From Corythucha ciliata (Eukaryota; Arthropoda; Insecta; Hemiptera; Tingidae), in the NCBI GenBank assembly GCA_038030265.1, contig CM075939.1, positions 9,033,253-9,097,252 on the forward strand: a stretch of 64,000 nucleotides of DNA. The letters run 5' to 3'. The notes beneath the pieces are model-generated. The model was not told where the DNA came from, did no database searches, and was given only the letters and a program-made list of their open reading frames with translations. This document shows positions 29,911 through 41,489 of this stretch, one piece after another. Within the stretch, counting starts at the first letter, position 1; each line of letters starts with the position of its first letter. The translations under genes and the position numbers were made by a program.

Positions 29911-32210
29911 GTCCGAAGAGCCTGTCAAAATCTGTTACGAAAATCGAAGTGAATGGAAAACCAACTTCAGCTCTGATCGACACTGGAAGTTCGGAAAGTT
30001 TTATCGACGACTCATTTGTTAAACGATACAAGTTCAAAATATACCCCTCTTCAGGCGAAGTTACCATGGCGTCCCTCTCGTTTTCCACGAAAATCAAAGG
30101 ATATTGTATCGTTTCCTTGAAAATTCAAGACAAACTGTACGAAAATTTCAAAATCACTGTCCTCCCTCGTCTTTGTTCCGATGTCATCCTAGGGCATGAT
30201 CTACTCCGTCTCCACTCAGCGTTAAGAATCGAATTCGGAGGCGACTCGGACGAGCTGAAGATTTGCTCTCTCGCTGCCGCAAAAGTGGACCCTGTGCCCT
30301 TGTTCACTCATCTAACACCAGACTGCTACCCAATTTCTATAAAATCTCGTTCCTACTCAGCTGATGACCAAGCCTTCATCAAACAGGAAGTCGAGCGTCT
30401 CGTAAAAGAAGGCGTTATAGAGAAATCAAATTCACCGTCGACCAACGGGAGTAGAAAAAAAAGAATGGTCATTAATTACTCTCGTACGATAAACAAATTC
30501 ACTCTCCTTGATGCCTATCCGTTGCCGAAAATTGAAGAAATAATAAACAAAGTTTCGAAGTATGACGTGTTTAGCACAATAGACCTGAGGAGTGCCTACC
30601 ACCAAATTCCTATTTTGGATGAAGACAAAATTTACACAGCTTTCGAGGCAGATGGTCGTCTTTGGCATTTCCGCCGAATTCCTTTCGGCGTGACCAATGG
30701 CGTAGCTGCGTTCCAGAGAACGATTAACAACATAATAAACAAAGAAAACATCCTGGACACGTTCGCCTATCTTGATGATGTGACAGTATGTGGAAGAACA
30801 CAAGAGGAACATGATAAGAATCTGAAAGATTTCCTAGCAGTCACTACAAAATACGGTCTTAGTATAAACGAGGAAAAATGCTCCTTTTCTCAGAGAAATA
30901 TCAACCTACTCGGATTCAACATTTCAAACAGACAAGTTCGACCTGATCCTGATCGCCTAAAAACTTTACTTGAATTAAGTCCCCCTAGCGATTCAAAATC
31001 TCTCCGTCGGACAGTCGGTATGTTCGCTCACTACGCGCGATGGATCCCTCAATTCTCTAAAAAAATTCGTTTCCTTACTGATTGCAAAATATTCCCCATG
31101 AATTCTGATACGCTCATTGTTTTTGAGGAACTAAAAAAAGAAATTTCACGGGCAACGATTATATCAATCGACGACGAAGCTCCGTTCACAGTTGAAACCG
31201 ACGCTTCAGACTGTGCCATAGGAGCGATTTTGTCTCAAAAAGACCGACCCGTTGCATTTTTTTCAAGAACTCTCTCAGACAGCGAACAAAGACTCTCTTC
31301 AGTAGAAAAAGAAGCATATGCCATTGTTGAGTCATTGAGAAAATGGCGTCAGTATTTACTCGGTAGACATTTTAAACTCATCACCGATCAAAAATCTGTT
31401 AGTTTCATGTTTAATATTCATCATGCTGGTAAAATCAAAAATGAGAAAATCAAAAGATGGCAGTTAGAACTTTCCTGTTATAACTACGACATTGTTTATC
31501 GCCCTGGCAATGAGAATTACGTCGCAGACGCTTTATCAAGAATTTGTTCGTCTGCCATTGGCAACACAACAAAATTGAAGGAACTGCACAGAGCTCTCTG
31601 TCATCCCGGCGTCACCAGAATGACTCACTGGACGCGAAGTAAAAATGTACCCTTCTCGTTAGAGGAAATTCGTTCAGTAACGTCCTCGTGTCCAGTGTGC
31701 GCAGAAGTTAAACCTAGTTTTTACAAAAATCCCGGCACTTTGATCAAAGCGACGTCTCCAATGGAACGATTAAACATTGACTTCAAAGGTCCGCTTCCAT
31801 CGAGCACACAAAATCGGTTCATCCTCTCAGTAGTCGACGAATACTCAAGATTCCCTTTTGCTTTTCCCTGCGAGGATACTTCATCAAAATCTGTTATACA
31901 TTGTCTCCGCCAACTGTTTTCCATATTCGGACTCCCATCTTATATTCATTCGGACCAAGGCTCATCCTTCATGTCACAAGAACTTAAAGATTTCTTGACT
32001 GGACTCGGAATATCTAACAAGCCGGAGTACCCCATACAATCCCCAAGGAAACGGACAGGTGGAGAGGTACAACGGAATCATATGGACCACCGTACGTCTA
32101 GCTCTGCGAGAACGGGGCCTTCACATGGCACAATGGGAAAAAGTACTTCAGGACGCTCTACATTCAATTCGTTCTCTTTTGTGCACTTCAACGAACACTA
32201 CTCCCCATGA
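29838..32210 (+). pseudogene. Gypsy pol: protease, RT, RNase H, integrase N-terminus and core
   Basis: The protease is IDTGSSESFI at about 29978, ending VILGHDLL. In the reverse transcriptase the stretch after 'EKSNSPS' lacks about 10 residues expected before KKRMVINYS. The core has FSTIDLRSAYHQI and catalytic YLDD at about 30769. RNase H has VETDASDCAIGAIL, SSVEKEAYAIVESL and ITDQKSV. The integrase zinc region is H-x3-H ... C-x2-C (HRALCHPGVTRM ... CPVCAE), followed by D in NIDFKGPL and D in SDQGSSF. The frame then shifts at about 32040. Confidence 0.87.
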
Positions 32211-32655
32211 GCGCATGTTCTCGTACGCCAGGCGTTCTCCAAATGGCCAGTCTCTACCGTCGTGGCTAAACAGACCAGACCCTGTCCTTATTCGAAGTTT
32301 TAATCGGGATAACAAATACCAACCGACAGTGGAAAGAGTCGAACTTTTGGAAAGTAACCCTCATTACGTGCTTATAAAATTCCCTAGCGGACGAGAGACG
32401 ACAATTTCTACTCGCCATTTGGCTCCTTTCGGAGAACCCGATCCAACTATAGAAGATTTTCATCCCGATCCCTCGATAGACTACCCGAGCATTAGTAGTA
32501 ACCCAGAAAATTTCACCGAACCCTCTTCAAGTGTAGAAGCACAACCTACTCTCCCACCGGAAGATCGTAGCAATTCGCCTCCACGCCCGCCATTAAGACG
32601 ATCTGAACGGACAAGGAAACTTCCGTCAAGACTGGACGATTTCGCTCTTTACTAA
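32041..32655 (+). pseudogene. Gypsy integrase C-terminus
   Basis: This continues the integrase in a new frame: GQVERYNGIIWTTVRLAL supplies the third acidic residue (E), then HSIRSLLCTSTNTTPHERMF. A domain with TTISTRHLAPFG follows, and an acidic/proline-rich tail ends in RRSERTRKLPSRLDDFALY with a stop at 32653-32655. The RRSER...LPSRLDDF tail is characteristic of mag-type pol proteins. Confidence 0.82.
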
Positions 32656-32792
32656 GTGGGGAAGAATGACGTGACTAATACTATTCGCTTTCACTCCATA
32701 TCCTCCCTCCCCTACACATGTGTTTTTTTAATATCCGTATTCATTTAATTAAGTTGAATAAAGCCTACTAACAGGTCTCAAATTCTATCACA
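32656..32792 (+). repeat. Polypurine tract and putative short 3' LTR
   Basis: GTGGGGAAGAA (32656-32666) follows the pol stop directly. The putative LTR runs from TGACGTGAC (32667) to a CA near 32790-32792, about 125 nt, with AATAAA at 32757-32762. It is unusually short. No second LTR copy is in the window to confirm the ends, and the next Gypsy fragment starts immediately. Confidence 0.5.
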
Positions 32793-32798
32793 AACTCC

Positions 32799-34291
32799 CT
32801 CCATTTTGGAAGGAGAAACCACTACTTTGGTTTCGACAGGTCGACGCGCAGTTTCAACTCGCTGGAATTATCCAAGGAACTATCGCTTTCAATGACAACT
32901 TCATGCGAACCCTCTGGATCCAACGACTTCCTTCACACATTCAAGCCATCTTACAAACCCAAGCTGATCTACCGCTCGATCGACTCGCCGTCACGGCGGA
33001 TAAAATAATGGAAGGACAACCCCTTCTTCTTCCCTCTCCTTCACACTACCCTACTACACACGCCGTCCCCACTCCTATTCCCCAGGACCCCCTCCGAGAC
33101 ACACTTGAAAGACTCCATCAGGAGGTTGCTTCTCTCCGCCTTCAAGTGGATTGCTTAACTCGCCGTTCTCGCTCTCGTGACCGTTCGCTGACACGCAGCT
33201 CTACAAGTCACTCTCGCAATCCACCGCCCGGCAATCCATCCCTCTGCTGGTACCATCATCGATGGGGCGACAAAGCTCGGAAATGTATTCAACCGTGTTC
33301 CTTCACCCTTGAAAAAAAACTTCCCGGGCAGCCAGCAGTAGCGGCAGCCGACTGCCCGTCTCAAGGTCGCCGCCTCTTCGTTATCGATCGTGCCACAAAA
33401 TTCAAATTTCTCGTCGACACTGGCTCCGATCTCTGTTGCTTCCCTCGACGTTTTCTACCTGGCCGCCGCACCCGTGTCAATTATAATCTAGCAGCGGCAA
33501 ATAGCACCGAAATCTCTACTTACGGTTTCCTACCCCTCAAACTCGACTTCGGACTTCGCCGTGACCTGACCTGGACATTCATCATCGCCGATGTTGACGT
33601 ACCTATTATCGGCTTCGATTTTCTGGCTCATTTCTCACTTCTCCCAGACTGCCGAAATCATCGTCTAGTCGACTCGATCACCGGTCTCACTGCCGTTGGC
33701 GTCCTCAACAACACCGACCAACTTAGCCTTAAAGCTATCACAGACACGTCGTCTCCTTTGGACTCAGTTTTAAAAGAATTCCCGGAGCTCACTCGACCGT
33801 CTGGTTCTCCCCGCGTCGTTCGTCACACCATCCGTCACTTCATAAATACGACGCCAGGTCCTCCTATTTCCTCTCGCCCCCGTCGCTTAACTCCAGACCG
33901 CCTTCGCATCGCAAAGGAAGAATTCGATTCAATGCTACGTGCCGGAATCGCTCGACGATCGGATGGACCCTTTGGTCTTCGCCACTCCACATGGTGCCCA
34001 AGAAAGACGCAGGCTGGCGCTCCTGCGGCGATTACCGCGCCTTTAAACGCCAGAACCATCCATGATCGATATCCCATCCGCCATATTCACGATTTTTCTC
34101 ACCGCCTCGCTGGATGCACCATTTTCTCCGTCGTTGATCTCGTTAAAGCGTACAATCAAATCCCTGTCAACCCAGACGACATTCCAAAGACCGCTATAAC
34201 GACACCATTCGGTCTGTTTGAATTTCCTTACATGGGATTCGGACTTCGTAACGCCGGACAAACAGTCCAGCTTACATGGACGATATCCTGA
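32799..34291 (+). pseudogene. Gypsy gag C-terminus, protease and RT N-terminus
   Basis: The gag helical region is FMRTLWIQRLPSHIQAIL. It is followed by an Arg/Ser-rich stretch and an atypical zinc motif (CWYHHRWGDKARKCIQPC). The protease has FLVDTGSDLCCFP and IIGFDFLAHF. The reverse transcriptase fingers and palm follow (FSVVDLVKAYNQIPVNP, GLFEFPYMGFGLRNAGQT), after which a deletion joins the frame incorrectly to the YMDD region. Confidence 0.82.
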
Positions 34292-35145
34292 TTTTCTCTC
34301 GCGATGCAAACGAGCATCAAGTTCATCTCCGTGCTGTCTTCCAACGCCTCTCGCAACACGGCATCCATGTTAATGCCAAGAAAACCGTCCTCGGATCCCC
34401 TTCAGTCCTTTTCTTAGGCTACCAAGTCACAGCAGACGGTATTCGTCCTCCTCTAGAACGAATCCAAGCATTTCAAGACTTTCCCCAACCATCTACAGCT
34501 CAAGGTCTCCGCTGATTCCTCGGCATGATCAATTTTTACCGTCGCTTCATCCATTCGGCTTCAGAACTCCAAGCTCCTCTTCACGCCATGCTCTCTCAAC
34601 TTCGTGGCAATCAACCAATTTACTGGACCACGGAAACTGAAAATGCTTTCACCACCTGCAAAAGTCATCTAGCTACCGCAACCCTCCTTGCCCACCCCGA
34701 ACCCAACGCAGAGCTTGCTCTCTTCACTGACGCCTCCCAAACAACTATTGGCGCATCGCTTCAGCAAAAAGTCGGTGACTTTTGGCTGCGATTGGCCTTC
34801 TTCTCAAAAAAGCTGACCCCACGTCAAGCGGAATGGCCTGCTTTCTACAGAGAACTACATGCGGTCTACAAAAGCGATCCAGCATTTCCGCCACATTCTG
34901 GAAGCACAACATTTCGTTGTCTACACCGACCACAAACCCCTCATCTACGCCTTCAGCCAAAAGAAGAAAAAGCTTCCACCCATTCAATTAAACCAACTCT
35001 CTTTCATCGCCCAATTCTCCACGGATATTCGACACGTCAGCGGCACCGCCAACGTAGTCGCCGATGCCCTCACTCGCGTCGATTCCATCTCCGCAAACTC
35101 TTCCCCTCCCATCAACCTCGACGCACTCGCCCGTGCGCAACTTGA
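34270..35145 (+). pseudogene. Gypsy RT catalytic part and RNase H start, with in-frame TGA
   Basis: YMDDILIFSRDANEH at about 34273 gives the catalytic aspartates. LFLGYQVTADGI and the connection follow, then TGA at 34513-34515 where the pattern LRRFLGMINFYRRF predicts arginine (CGA to TGA). RNase H starts ALFTDASQTTIGASL with a frame change near 34870. Confidence 0.8.
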
Positions 35146-35754
35146 AGACGATGAACTTCGCGACCTCATGGCATCACCTTCGTCTCTTCAGCTCAGTCGC
35201 GTCAACGCACCCGGCTCGGACGTCACCCTTATCTGCGACACGTCGACACAAATTCCTCGTCCTTACGTACCTTTCTCCATGCGCCGACAAGTATTTCATT
35301 CCCTCCATGACCTAAAGCCACCCCGGTGTCAAAACTTCTACGAAGCTTGTCACCCATCGATTCATCGGGCCGCACATCCGTCGCGATTGCCGTACATGGA
35401 CGCAGGCATGCATCCCTTGCCAACGTCATGTTCACTCTCCAACCGGCCATTTCCAGCCCCCCACATCCCGCTTCGAACACATTTACGTCGACCTCATCGG
35501 ACCGCTGCCACCTGCTCAACAATTTCGATATTGCCTCACTGTCATCGACAGATTTACGCGATGGCCAGAAGTATGTCCCCTCGAAGACATCTCTGCTCCC
35601 ACCGTTGCACGCGCTCTCGTCAAAACCTGGATTTCCCGATTCGGCTGCCCCGCACGGATCACGACAGATCAAGGGCGACAGTTCGAATCCCAGCTATTCA
35701 AGACTCTAGGAGTCACTTTTGGCACCGAGCGCATCCGCTCCACACCTTATTAAT
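34859..35754 (+). pseudogene. Gypsy RNase H end and integrase remnant
   Basis: RNase H ends VYTDHKPLIYAFSQK and RHVSGTANVVADALTR. Integrase pieces in shifting frames include YVDLIGPLPPAQQFRY, VIDRFTRWPEVCPLED and ITTDQGRQFESQLF. The sequence stops at RSTPY (about 35750) and passes into AT-rich repeats. Confidence 0.8.
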
Positions 35755-38089
35755 GTGAATTAGCATATTTCGAAAATTAGCTGTGAATTAGTGGCTTTTC
35801 ACTTTTTTATCCGCGAACGGGCGATTTTTTTGCAATTTCAGTTGCGAATTTGTCTTTTTTCTCAATTTTAGCCCCGAATTAGCGTTTTTTTCTATCGTAT
35901 AGCCTTTTAGCGCTCGCAGAAAAGCAAAAGCTGGGTCTGAATTTTACCAACAGCAAATTAGCGTTTTTTCTTCATTTTAGGCATAAAGTGGCATCTATAC
36001 ACCGCGAATCAGCGATTTTTTCTCAATTTGGGTCTGAAGGTTTCATCGAGATACCACGAATGAAGGCTTTTGAACAGTTTTGGCCACGAATAACTAGCGA
36101 TTTTCCCCAACTTTTTGCAGCCGTTGGTACTTGCCTGCAAGAATAGCATGTTAGTACGCCTTCTCATCTTTATCAGCAAAACTGGGGAGCAGCGTATATT
36201 CTCTCTATTTTAGCCGCGAAGTTCCCCCAGAAGGCCGCGTTTTCTCTCAATCTGAGCCTTCAGAATAGCGCTTTTGTGGGCGAAATCGATTATTCCGCGA
36301 CACTCTTTGCTGATCACCAGCAAGCACTCCATCCTGGGTCGGATGGATTGAAAATCGTCGAAAGGAGCCAATATCACTGTCCAACTGCATGCCACAAACT
36401 TGTTTTCACGTACCTACAAACACAAAAAACTTGAGTTTTCACGTGCGTCACAGGCATGCGTCATAGTGCGCGGTGTGTTGAATGTGAGGAATGCGCTATT
36501 GCATGCCTCAAAAAGCTAAAAGGATATCAGAAATTGCGTGCTTAGACGCATCACGCATGCGTAGTTGAAAGTTGATGCGAAAGTTGAAAAGGCGTGTTGA
36601 ATTGAAAGAGGCGCAGAAGTGGAGACGTAGCTTAAAATTAGATCCCTAATATCCACATTTTTAGGCCCACCTATAGGGAGCCCGGGCCCATCTGGCCCCC
36701 TCGCCCCTGTCTCGGTAAGCTACTAATTCGCGGAAAAAGTAAGAAAAAGCGCTACTTCGCGGCTCAATTTCCTGCCGCGGAGGCAGGACTTTATCCGCTG
36801 AGGTGGATGAAGTACAGAAAAAGCGCTAATTCATGAATGAAATTGAAAAAAATGGCTCATTAGCGGTTAAGATCAAGAAAAATACGAAATCACCGCAAAA
36901 ACTCAGGAAAAACGCCTGATGGTTATAATAAGCTTTATAATATGAAATAAAAAGCTTTTCCTCAATTTTAACTGTGAGTTAGCGAGTATTTTTTTTTTAA
37001 TTTAGATAGTTTAAAATAGCGCTTAATCCCAATTTTAGCTGTGATTTAGAGCTTTTTCTCAACTCTATAGCCGTGAATTAGCAATGATTCTCCTCAGGCC
37101 CCGTACTACGTCAGCGGAAGTTACGCGATTTCAGCGTTGAGTGTCGCTTGAGCATTCACAGCAGAAAACGCCTGTATAGTGTCCTATTTGAGCGTTTTCG
37201 ATGAAAACCGTACGCCTGCTATACAAACGCTGAACCAGATCTAGCCGCCAAAATCACGCGGCGTCCCGCCTCACGTAGGCAGGGCAGGATTTAGAGAACG
37301 AGAAGCCCTTTTTTCAACCCCCCCCCCCACACACCACCAGTGGGAGGGGGTCTTTTTTCACATGTGCAAGACAATTCCCTTCAGGTTATACATGATTATA
37401 CTGGTGGTTTTCATGGATTAGTTAATGATACGTCATAAAAATATTCCGGGAGCCCACCGTATGAAAAATCCGGGTCATTTGATCGTGTCTAGCACCTGCG
37501 CAGAACGTTTTTTTATGGTTTAGGTCTAGGAGATGACACTTGTGAGGTCGCCAGACATTTTCCGTCGGTCAGGGCTCAAACCTCCCCTCCCCCCAGACAA
37601 GGCCAGGGTGTTGGTAGGGCACATTTTTAAGACGTGAATAGCATGTTTGATTGTCCGTACGGCCATTTTTAGGGCGTGAATAGTCAATTTTACCATTTTT
37701 TCGACGAAAAAATAGTCAGTTTTGTCATTCTTAAGATAAGCCACCAGCCCCAGCCCAAAGCCATCAGGGCTTGACTTGCATATAAATGGTTGTTTTTTAG
37801 GTCGCAAAATGTAAGTTTACCCATTTTCAAGGCGTGAATGGTCATTTTTCGAACGGTAGTGGTCAGTTTTTTTGGCACTTTGAGGGCTCGAATCGTCAGT
37901 TTTAAACATTTTCCAAGTGCGAATGGCTAGTTTGGCTATTTTTGGAGTTCGCGCATGGTCGGGTTCGCCATTTTCAAGGCAAAGTATCGCTACGTTGAGC
38001 ATTTTCAAGGCTCAAACTGCCAGTTTAGCTCTTTTTATACCATATTGTACTCATTTGTGCCATTTTAAGGGCCTGAATTAAAAATTTAG

Positions 38090-38275
38090 CTGTACCGTAC
38101 TAGCGCGGTACCAGGTGTGTGCCTTATTCTTTGCGCCCTGGAGGGCACATTGCCAGGATAGACCAGTCAGGACTTCAGGGAAATGACCTGGCACGTGCAA
38201 GTCCTTCGGCCTTGCCAGCTGGTCAAGGCCGACACGCTACCTATACCCGTTACCGGGTATAAGCCCGTTTTCTCA
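38090..38275. repeat. GC-rich block with nested short palindromes
   Basis: It interrupts the AT-rich array. It contains GCCCTGGAGGGC at about 38138-38151 and ATACCCG-TTAC-CGGGTAT near 38251-38268, plus partly complementary 'cagtcaggacttcag/gacctgg' words. It has no coding potential and may be an inserted foldback fragment. Confidence 0.4.
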
Positions 38276-38458
38276 TTATGACGTGAATTGTGGTTTTCTC
38301 ATTTTTAAGCGCGAATTAGCGTTTTTAGTTTAATTTTAGACATCAACTAGCGTTATTCCTGAATTACACAGGGATTTTTCCCAATTTCAGCCATGAATCG
38401 AGTTTTTCTTAATTTCTACCGCGAATTTGCTCGTTTTCTCAATTTTACACCGTGAAAT

Positions 38459-38653
38459 GGCGGCACCGTGGTGTGCCGCCAAGTTCACGCGACGGCACAT
38501 ATGAACCCAATCGTTTGTTTCGCTACAAATTCAGACAGGACGTCGTTTGTTTACGTTTGTTTATCCCAAATTTTTGTTAAACGATTGGGGTTTTGCATGG
38601 CTAAACAAACGAATGGCGTCATTTTCGTCGTGTTTAGTGATACGGGTGCCGCC
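38459..38653. repeat. Possible 195-bp insertion bounded by inverted GGCGGCACC
   Basis: GGCGGCACCGT at 38459-38469 and ACGGGTGCCGCC at 38642-38653 are near inverted copies around a segment unlike the array on either side. No target duplication was seen. Confidence 0.35.
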
Positions 38654-39779
38654 AGGTTCACGTACATCGTGAATTCGACATTTTGATTAATTTTTGCCCC
38701 AATTTAATTATTTTTTTCACATTTAGCTATGAATTAACGCCTTTTTTTTATATTTTAGCCAAAAAGTTGCTTCTAAGAAGATGAGGGTTTCTCAATTCTA
38801 GCCGTGAATTAGAGATTTTTCCCAATGTTGGCCGCGAAATTGCGTTTTTCCTCATCTTAGCTGATAATTCACGATTTTTCTCAATTTCTTTCAGTTTCAG
38901 CCACGAATTATAGCACTTTTGGCTCACTTTCAGCCACCAATTAACGTTTTTAGCAGCTAAATAGTCATTTAGTTAGAGTTTTTCTACGCCTTTTCTACTC
39001 TTTATCCGTGAGTTAGCATGTTTTCTCAATTTTACCCCCACCCCACCCCATTATAGCTCCCTTCTCTCGCCCCCAACATGGACACCTTCGCGAATTTGCC
39101 GTTTTATTAATTAACCCAGTGAATGAGCCATTGTTCTCAATTTGTGCCGGGAACTATCGTTTTTCCAAATTTAAGTAGCTAATTAGCTCTTTTTCCCAAA
39201 TTTAACCAGAGACCAGGGGTCCCTGATTGACCGGGGCGCCTAGTCAGCTGCCTAGACATAAGCCCGGCCCTGCACGTAGGTCACAGGGTCACTTTTTCAT
39301 GAATTATTAGCGCTATCCACAATTTAGTCCCGGATTCGCCCAAAGACCTACACATGGGCGTTTTTCTCACTTTCGGCCTGGAAGTTTTATCAGAATAAAC
39401 CACGAATTGACGCATTTTCTTAAATTTTAGCCACGAATAAGCGCTTTTTTGCAATTACAAGCTAATAATATTGGCGTTTCTTAAAACTTTTAGCCAAGCA
39501 AAATTGCCCCAAGAACAGCAAATTAGCGGGCCTTCTCAATTTTAGCGGCAAGGACGACCAGAAAATGGGCATCGGCGTTTTTTCTCAATTTGAGGCGTAG
39601 ACTTGCCTCTAGAGTAGGGTTGCCAACTCGAAATTTGACAAAATCGGGACACAATTTTTTAGAGTACAAAATCTGCAGGGACAAAAAAGAAAAAACCGGG
39701 ACACTCGGCTTGAGGAGTCGTCATCGAGGGAAATTGCGAAAGGCGAGCTTGAGCTCGAACAACCTCTTACGACAAGAAG

Positions 39780-40700
39780 CTCTGTGCTCCAAAAACACAA
39801 AAACATTGGACCACAAAAAACCTTGAACCCATAAAAGCTCGAACCGCAGAAAGTTGTAACCCCCAAAAGATCTTACCACAAAATTCTCTAACGAAAAAAG
39901 CTCTAGCCGTGGAAAGGTCTGACCACATTTAAAAGTTCAACTGACCTCAAAATGCTGTAACAAAAAACAAATCAAATCACAGAAATATCTAACCACAAGA
40001 AGCATTGACCAGTGACCACAAGAAGGTTTAACCATAAACAAATTGAACCACAAAAACCTTGAACCACTAAAAGACCAAACGCAGCATTCCTAAGAAGCTC
40101 TAAGAATGCTCTAACCACAAAGTGCTCTAACCACAAAATGCTCTAACCACGAAATGCTACAACTACAAAATTCTGTAGCCACGAAAGCTTGGTTCCCATG
40201 AAGCTCGATTCACAAAAAGCTCTAACCACAACAAGCCCTGATCACAATAAGTCTAATTAAGGACCGAACGCCGAAAGCTGCAACCCCAAACTGCTCTAAC
40301 CACAAAATAAATAAGCCACACAAAGCGACAATCCTAATATGCAAAACTAACAAAACGCTCTAATCACAGCACCTCCAACAACAACAACGGAAAGCTCTAG
40401 CCACAATAACCTCAAACCAAAATGCAATAACCACAAAAAAGTCCTAGCACAAAAAACACTCAAGCACAAAAAAGCACTTGACCACAAATTGCTCTAATCA
40501 TAAAATACTCTAATCACAAAATGTTCTAACTATAACATGCTTCAACCACAAAAGTTTGGTTCCCAAAAAGTTTCGAATCACAAAAAGCTCTAACCACAAA
40601 AAGCTCTTGCTATAAGGAACACTCAACCACCAAAAGCACTTGACCACAAAATTCTCTAACCATTTGTAAATCTCTAACCAATTCTCTAAAACGCTCCAAC
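39780..40700. repeat. Degenerate 'CTCTAACCACAAAATG' array inside the hAT-like element
   Basis: There are dozens of loosely spaced copies of a unit of roughly 17-22 nt with core AACCACAAAA and companions GCTCT or TGCTCT. Some are near-identical in tandem at 40100-40160 and 40590-40660. Spacing is irregular and no spacers of uniform length occur, so this is not a CRISPR array. Confidence 0.7.
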
Positions 40701-40711
40701 CACAATATTGT

Positions 40712-40852
40712 CTGTTCCAGCAAGGTTTTTTGAACATGTTTAGAGCAGAGTTGCCATGGGACCAGCCAATAACATGTAAACAACTTAAATTTTGTTGGCT
40801 GGTTCCATGGCAACTCTGCTTCGAACATGTTCAGAACACCTTGCAAGAACGG
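40712..40852. repeat. Foldback with about 60-bp arms inside the hAT-like element
   Basis: The left arm is about 40712-40770, containing GAACATGTTTAGAGCAGAG and TTGCCATGGGACCAGCCAA. The right arm, about 40793-40852, contains TTGGCTGGTTCCATGGCAA, CTCTGCTTCGAACATGTTC and ACCTTGCAAGAAC. They are reverse complements with a handful of mismatches around a loop of about 22 nt. It may be a nested MITE. Confidence 0.75.
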
Positions 40853-41002
40853 ACGTATTTTATGCCCAACGTCAATTTTTTTTTTTAGAGCGGAACCCGG
40901 GACAAATTGTGTCCCGGGATGACCGTGCGGGTTGCGGGACAAAATAAGCCAAACTGGGACTGTCCTGGGTACCCCGGGACGGTTGGCAACCCTACTCTAG
41001 AG

Positions 41003-41075
41003 CATGCTCAAAGAAAAGAACTGCACACATGGACTTCGATAGGATACTCTGGAGTCGAGAAAAATCGTAAAAATC

Positions 41076-41112
<37 letters not shown>

Positions 41113-41489
41113 AACGGCAAGGCAAAACGTGCAACTTTAGCGCTGGTGCTGCGCAGGTAAAAAAAATGGACTTGAAAATCGCCCAATTAAGTCCTGCGCG
41201 GGTTAGGCGAAAATGGCCAGAAATTAAAATCGGACGGCACCTCGTGTCTGTTTTTTTCGACACAGGGAATCCGACGATATAAACGAGCCATGCGGGCAAA
41301 CCGTTGATGCTGCAGAAGTTCTTGGCCAACCTTTTGCGGCTAAAATCAAAACAAAACCCTAATGTGCTGTTATTGAGCCATGCCCGCAGCTAAATTTGAA
41401 AAAAAAGAAGTGCTGATTAATAAATTAATTAGACTGATATTATCCGGACGACCGGAATACCGGCGACAGATTTATTCATTATATCCATC
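41003..41489. other. Spacer with a 34-nt A run and part of a flanking repeat
   Basis: A run of 34 A occupies 41078-41111. The remainder has no recognisable gene. The right end (41416-41489) is repeated beyond the next LINE (see 46150-46221). Confidence 0.5.
41416..41489. repeat. Left copy of a repeat flanking the CR1-group LINE
   Basis: Bases 41416-41454 (ATTAATAAATTAATTAGACT ...) are the inverted match of 46150-46184. Bases 41456-41489 (AATACCGGCGAC ... ATATCCATC) are a direct match of 46188-46221 with one difference. So one half is inverted and the other direct relative to the right copy. Confidence 0.75.

Larger units (their letters stand above)
29170..32792 (+). mobile_element. Mag-like Ty3/Gypsy retrotransposon, 5' truncated, 3' LTR present
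   Basis: Gag, protease, reverse transcriptase, RNase H and integrase occur in Ty3/Gypsy order. The gag starts without a 5' LTR or primer-binding site, right after the Jockey remnant. At the 3' end a polypurine tract (32656-32666) precedes a putative short LTR beginning TGACGTGAC. Two frameshifts (about 29835 and 32040) and a small RT deletion (about 30440) disable it. Confidence 0.85.
32793..35754 (+). mobile_element. Second Ty3/Gypsy lineage, fragment truncated at both ends
   Basis: It begins in gag (PPFWKEKPLLWFRQVDAQF) with no LTR, directly against the previous element, and ends in the integrase core at about 35750 with no 3' LTR. There are internal deletions in gag (about 32885-32900) and just before the RT catalytic motif (about 34262), one in-frame TGA (34513-34515), and further frameshifts. 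Codon use is more C-rich than in the mag-like copy, in line with a separate lineage. Confidence 0.85.
35755..39600. repeat. Degenerate array field ('CTCAATTTTAGCCGCGAATTAGCG' type)
   Basis: Much of this interval is made of a unit of roughly 29-34 nt. Its core pairs 'TCAATTTTAGC' with 'GCGAATTAGCG' and 'TTTTTC', and each copy diverges strongly. Forward orientation dominates at 35755-36260, 36950-37090 and 38270-39570. The reverse orientation appears at about 36720-36910. A related unit with 'ccattttcaaggcgtgaatggtc' fills 37620-38060. No coding signal is seen. Neighbouring units differ at many positions, so this is an old array. Confidence 0.65.
39607..41002. mobile_element. Non-autonomous hAT-like element (1,380 bp) with 8-bp target duplication
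   Basis: The element spans 39615-40994. Terminal inverted repeats are TAGGGTTGCCAAC at the left and GTTGGCAACCCTA at the right. Both sides are flanked by CTCTAGAG (39607-39614 and 40995-41002). The 8-bp duplication fits the nTnnnnAn preference known for hAT transposases, and the TIR start resembles hAT ends. No transposase is present. The interior is filled by a degenerate 'CTCTAACCACAAAATG' array and a foldback. Confidence 0.88.

Noticed and set aside
39780..40700. Repeats resembling a CRISPR array
   Set aside because: Repeat units diverge from copy to copy, spacing is irregular, there are no unique spacers or cas genes, and the block lies inside a hAT-like element in a eukaryotic intron.
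41009..41140. Plus-strand open frame with a poly-lysine run
   Set aside because: It is produced by the 34-nt A run at 41078-41111 and has no coding support.
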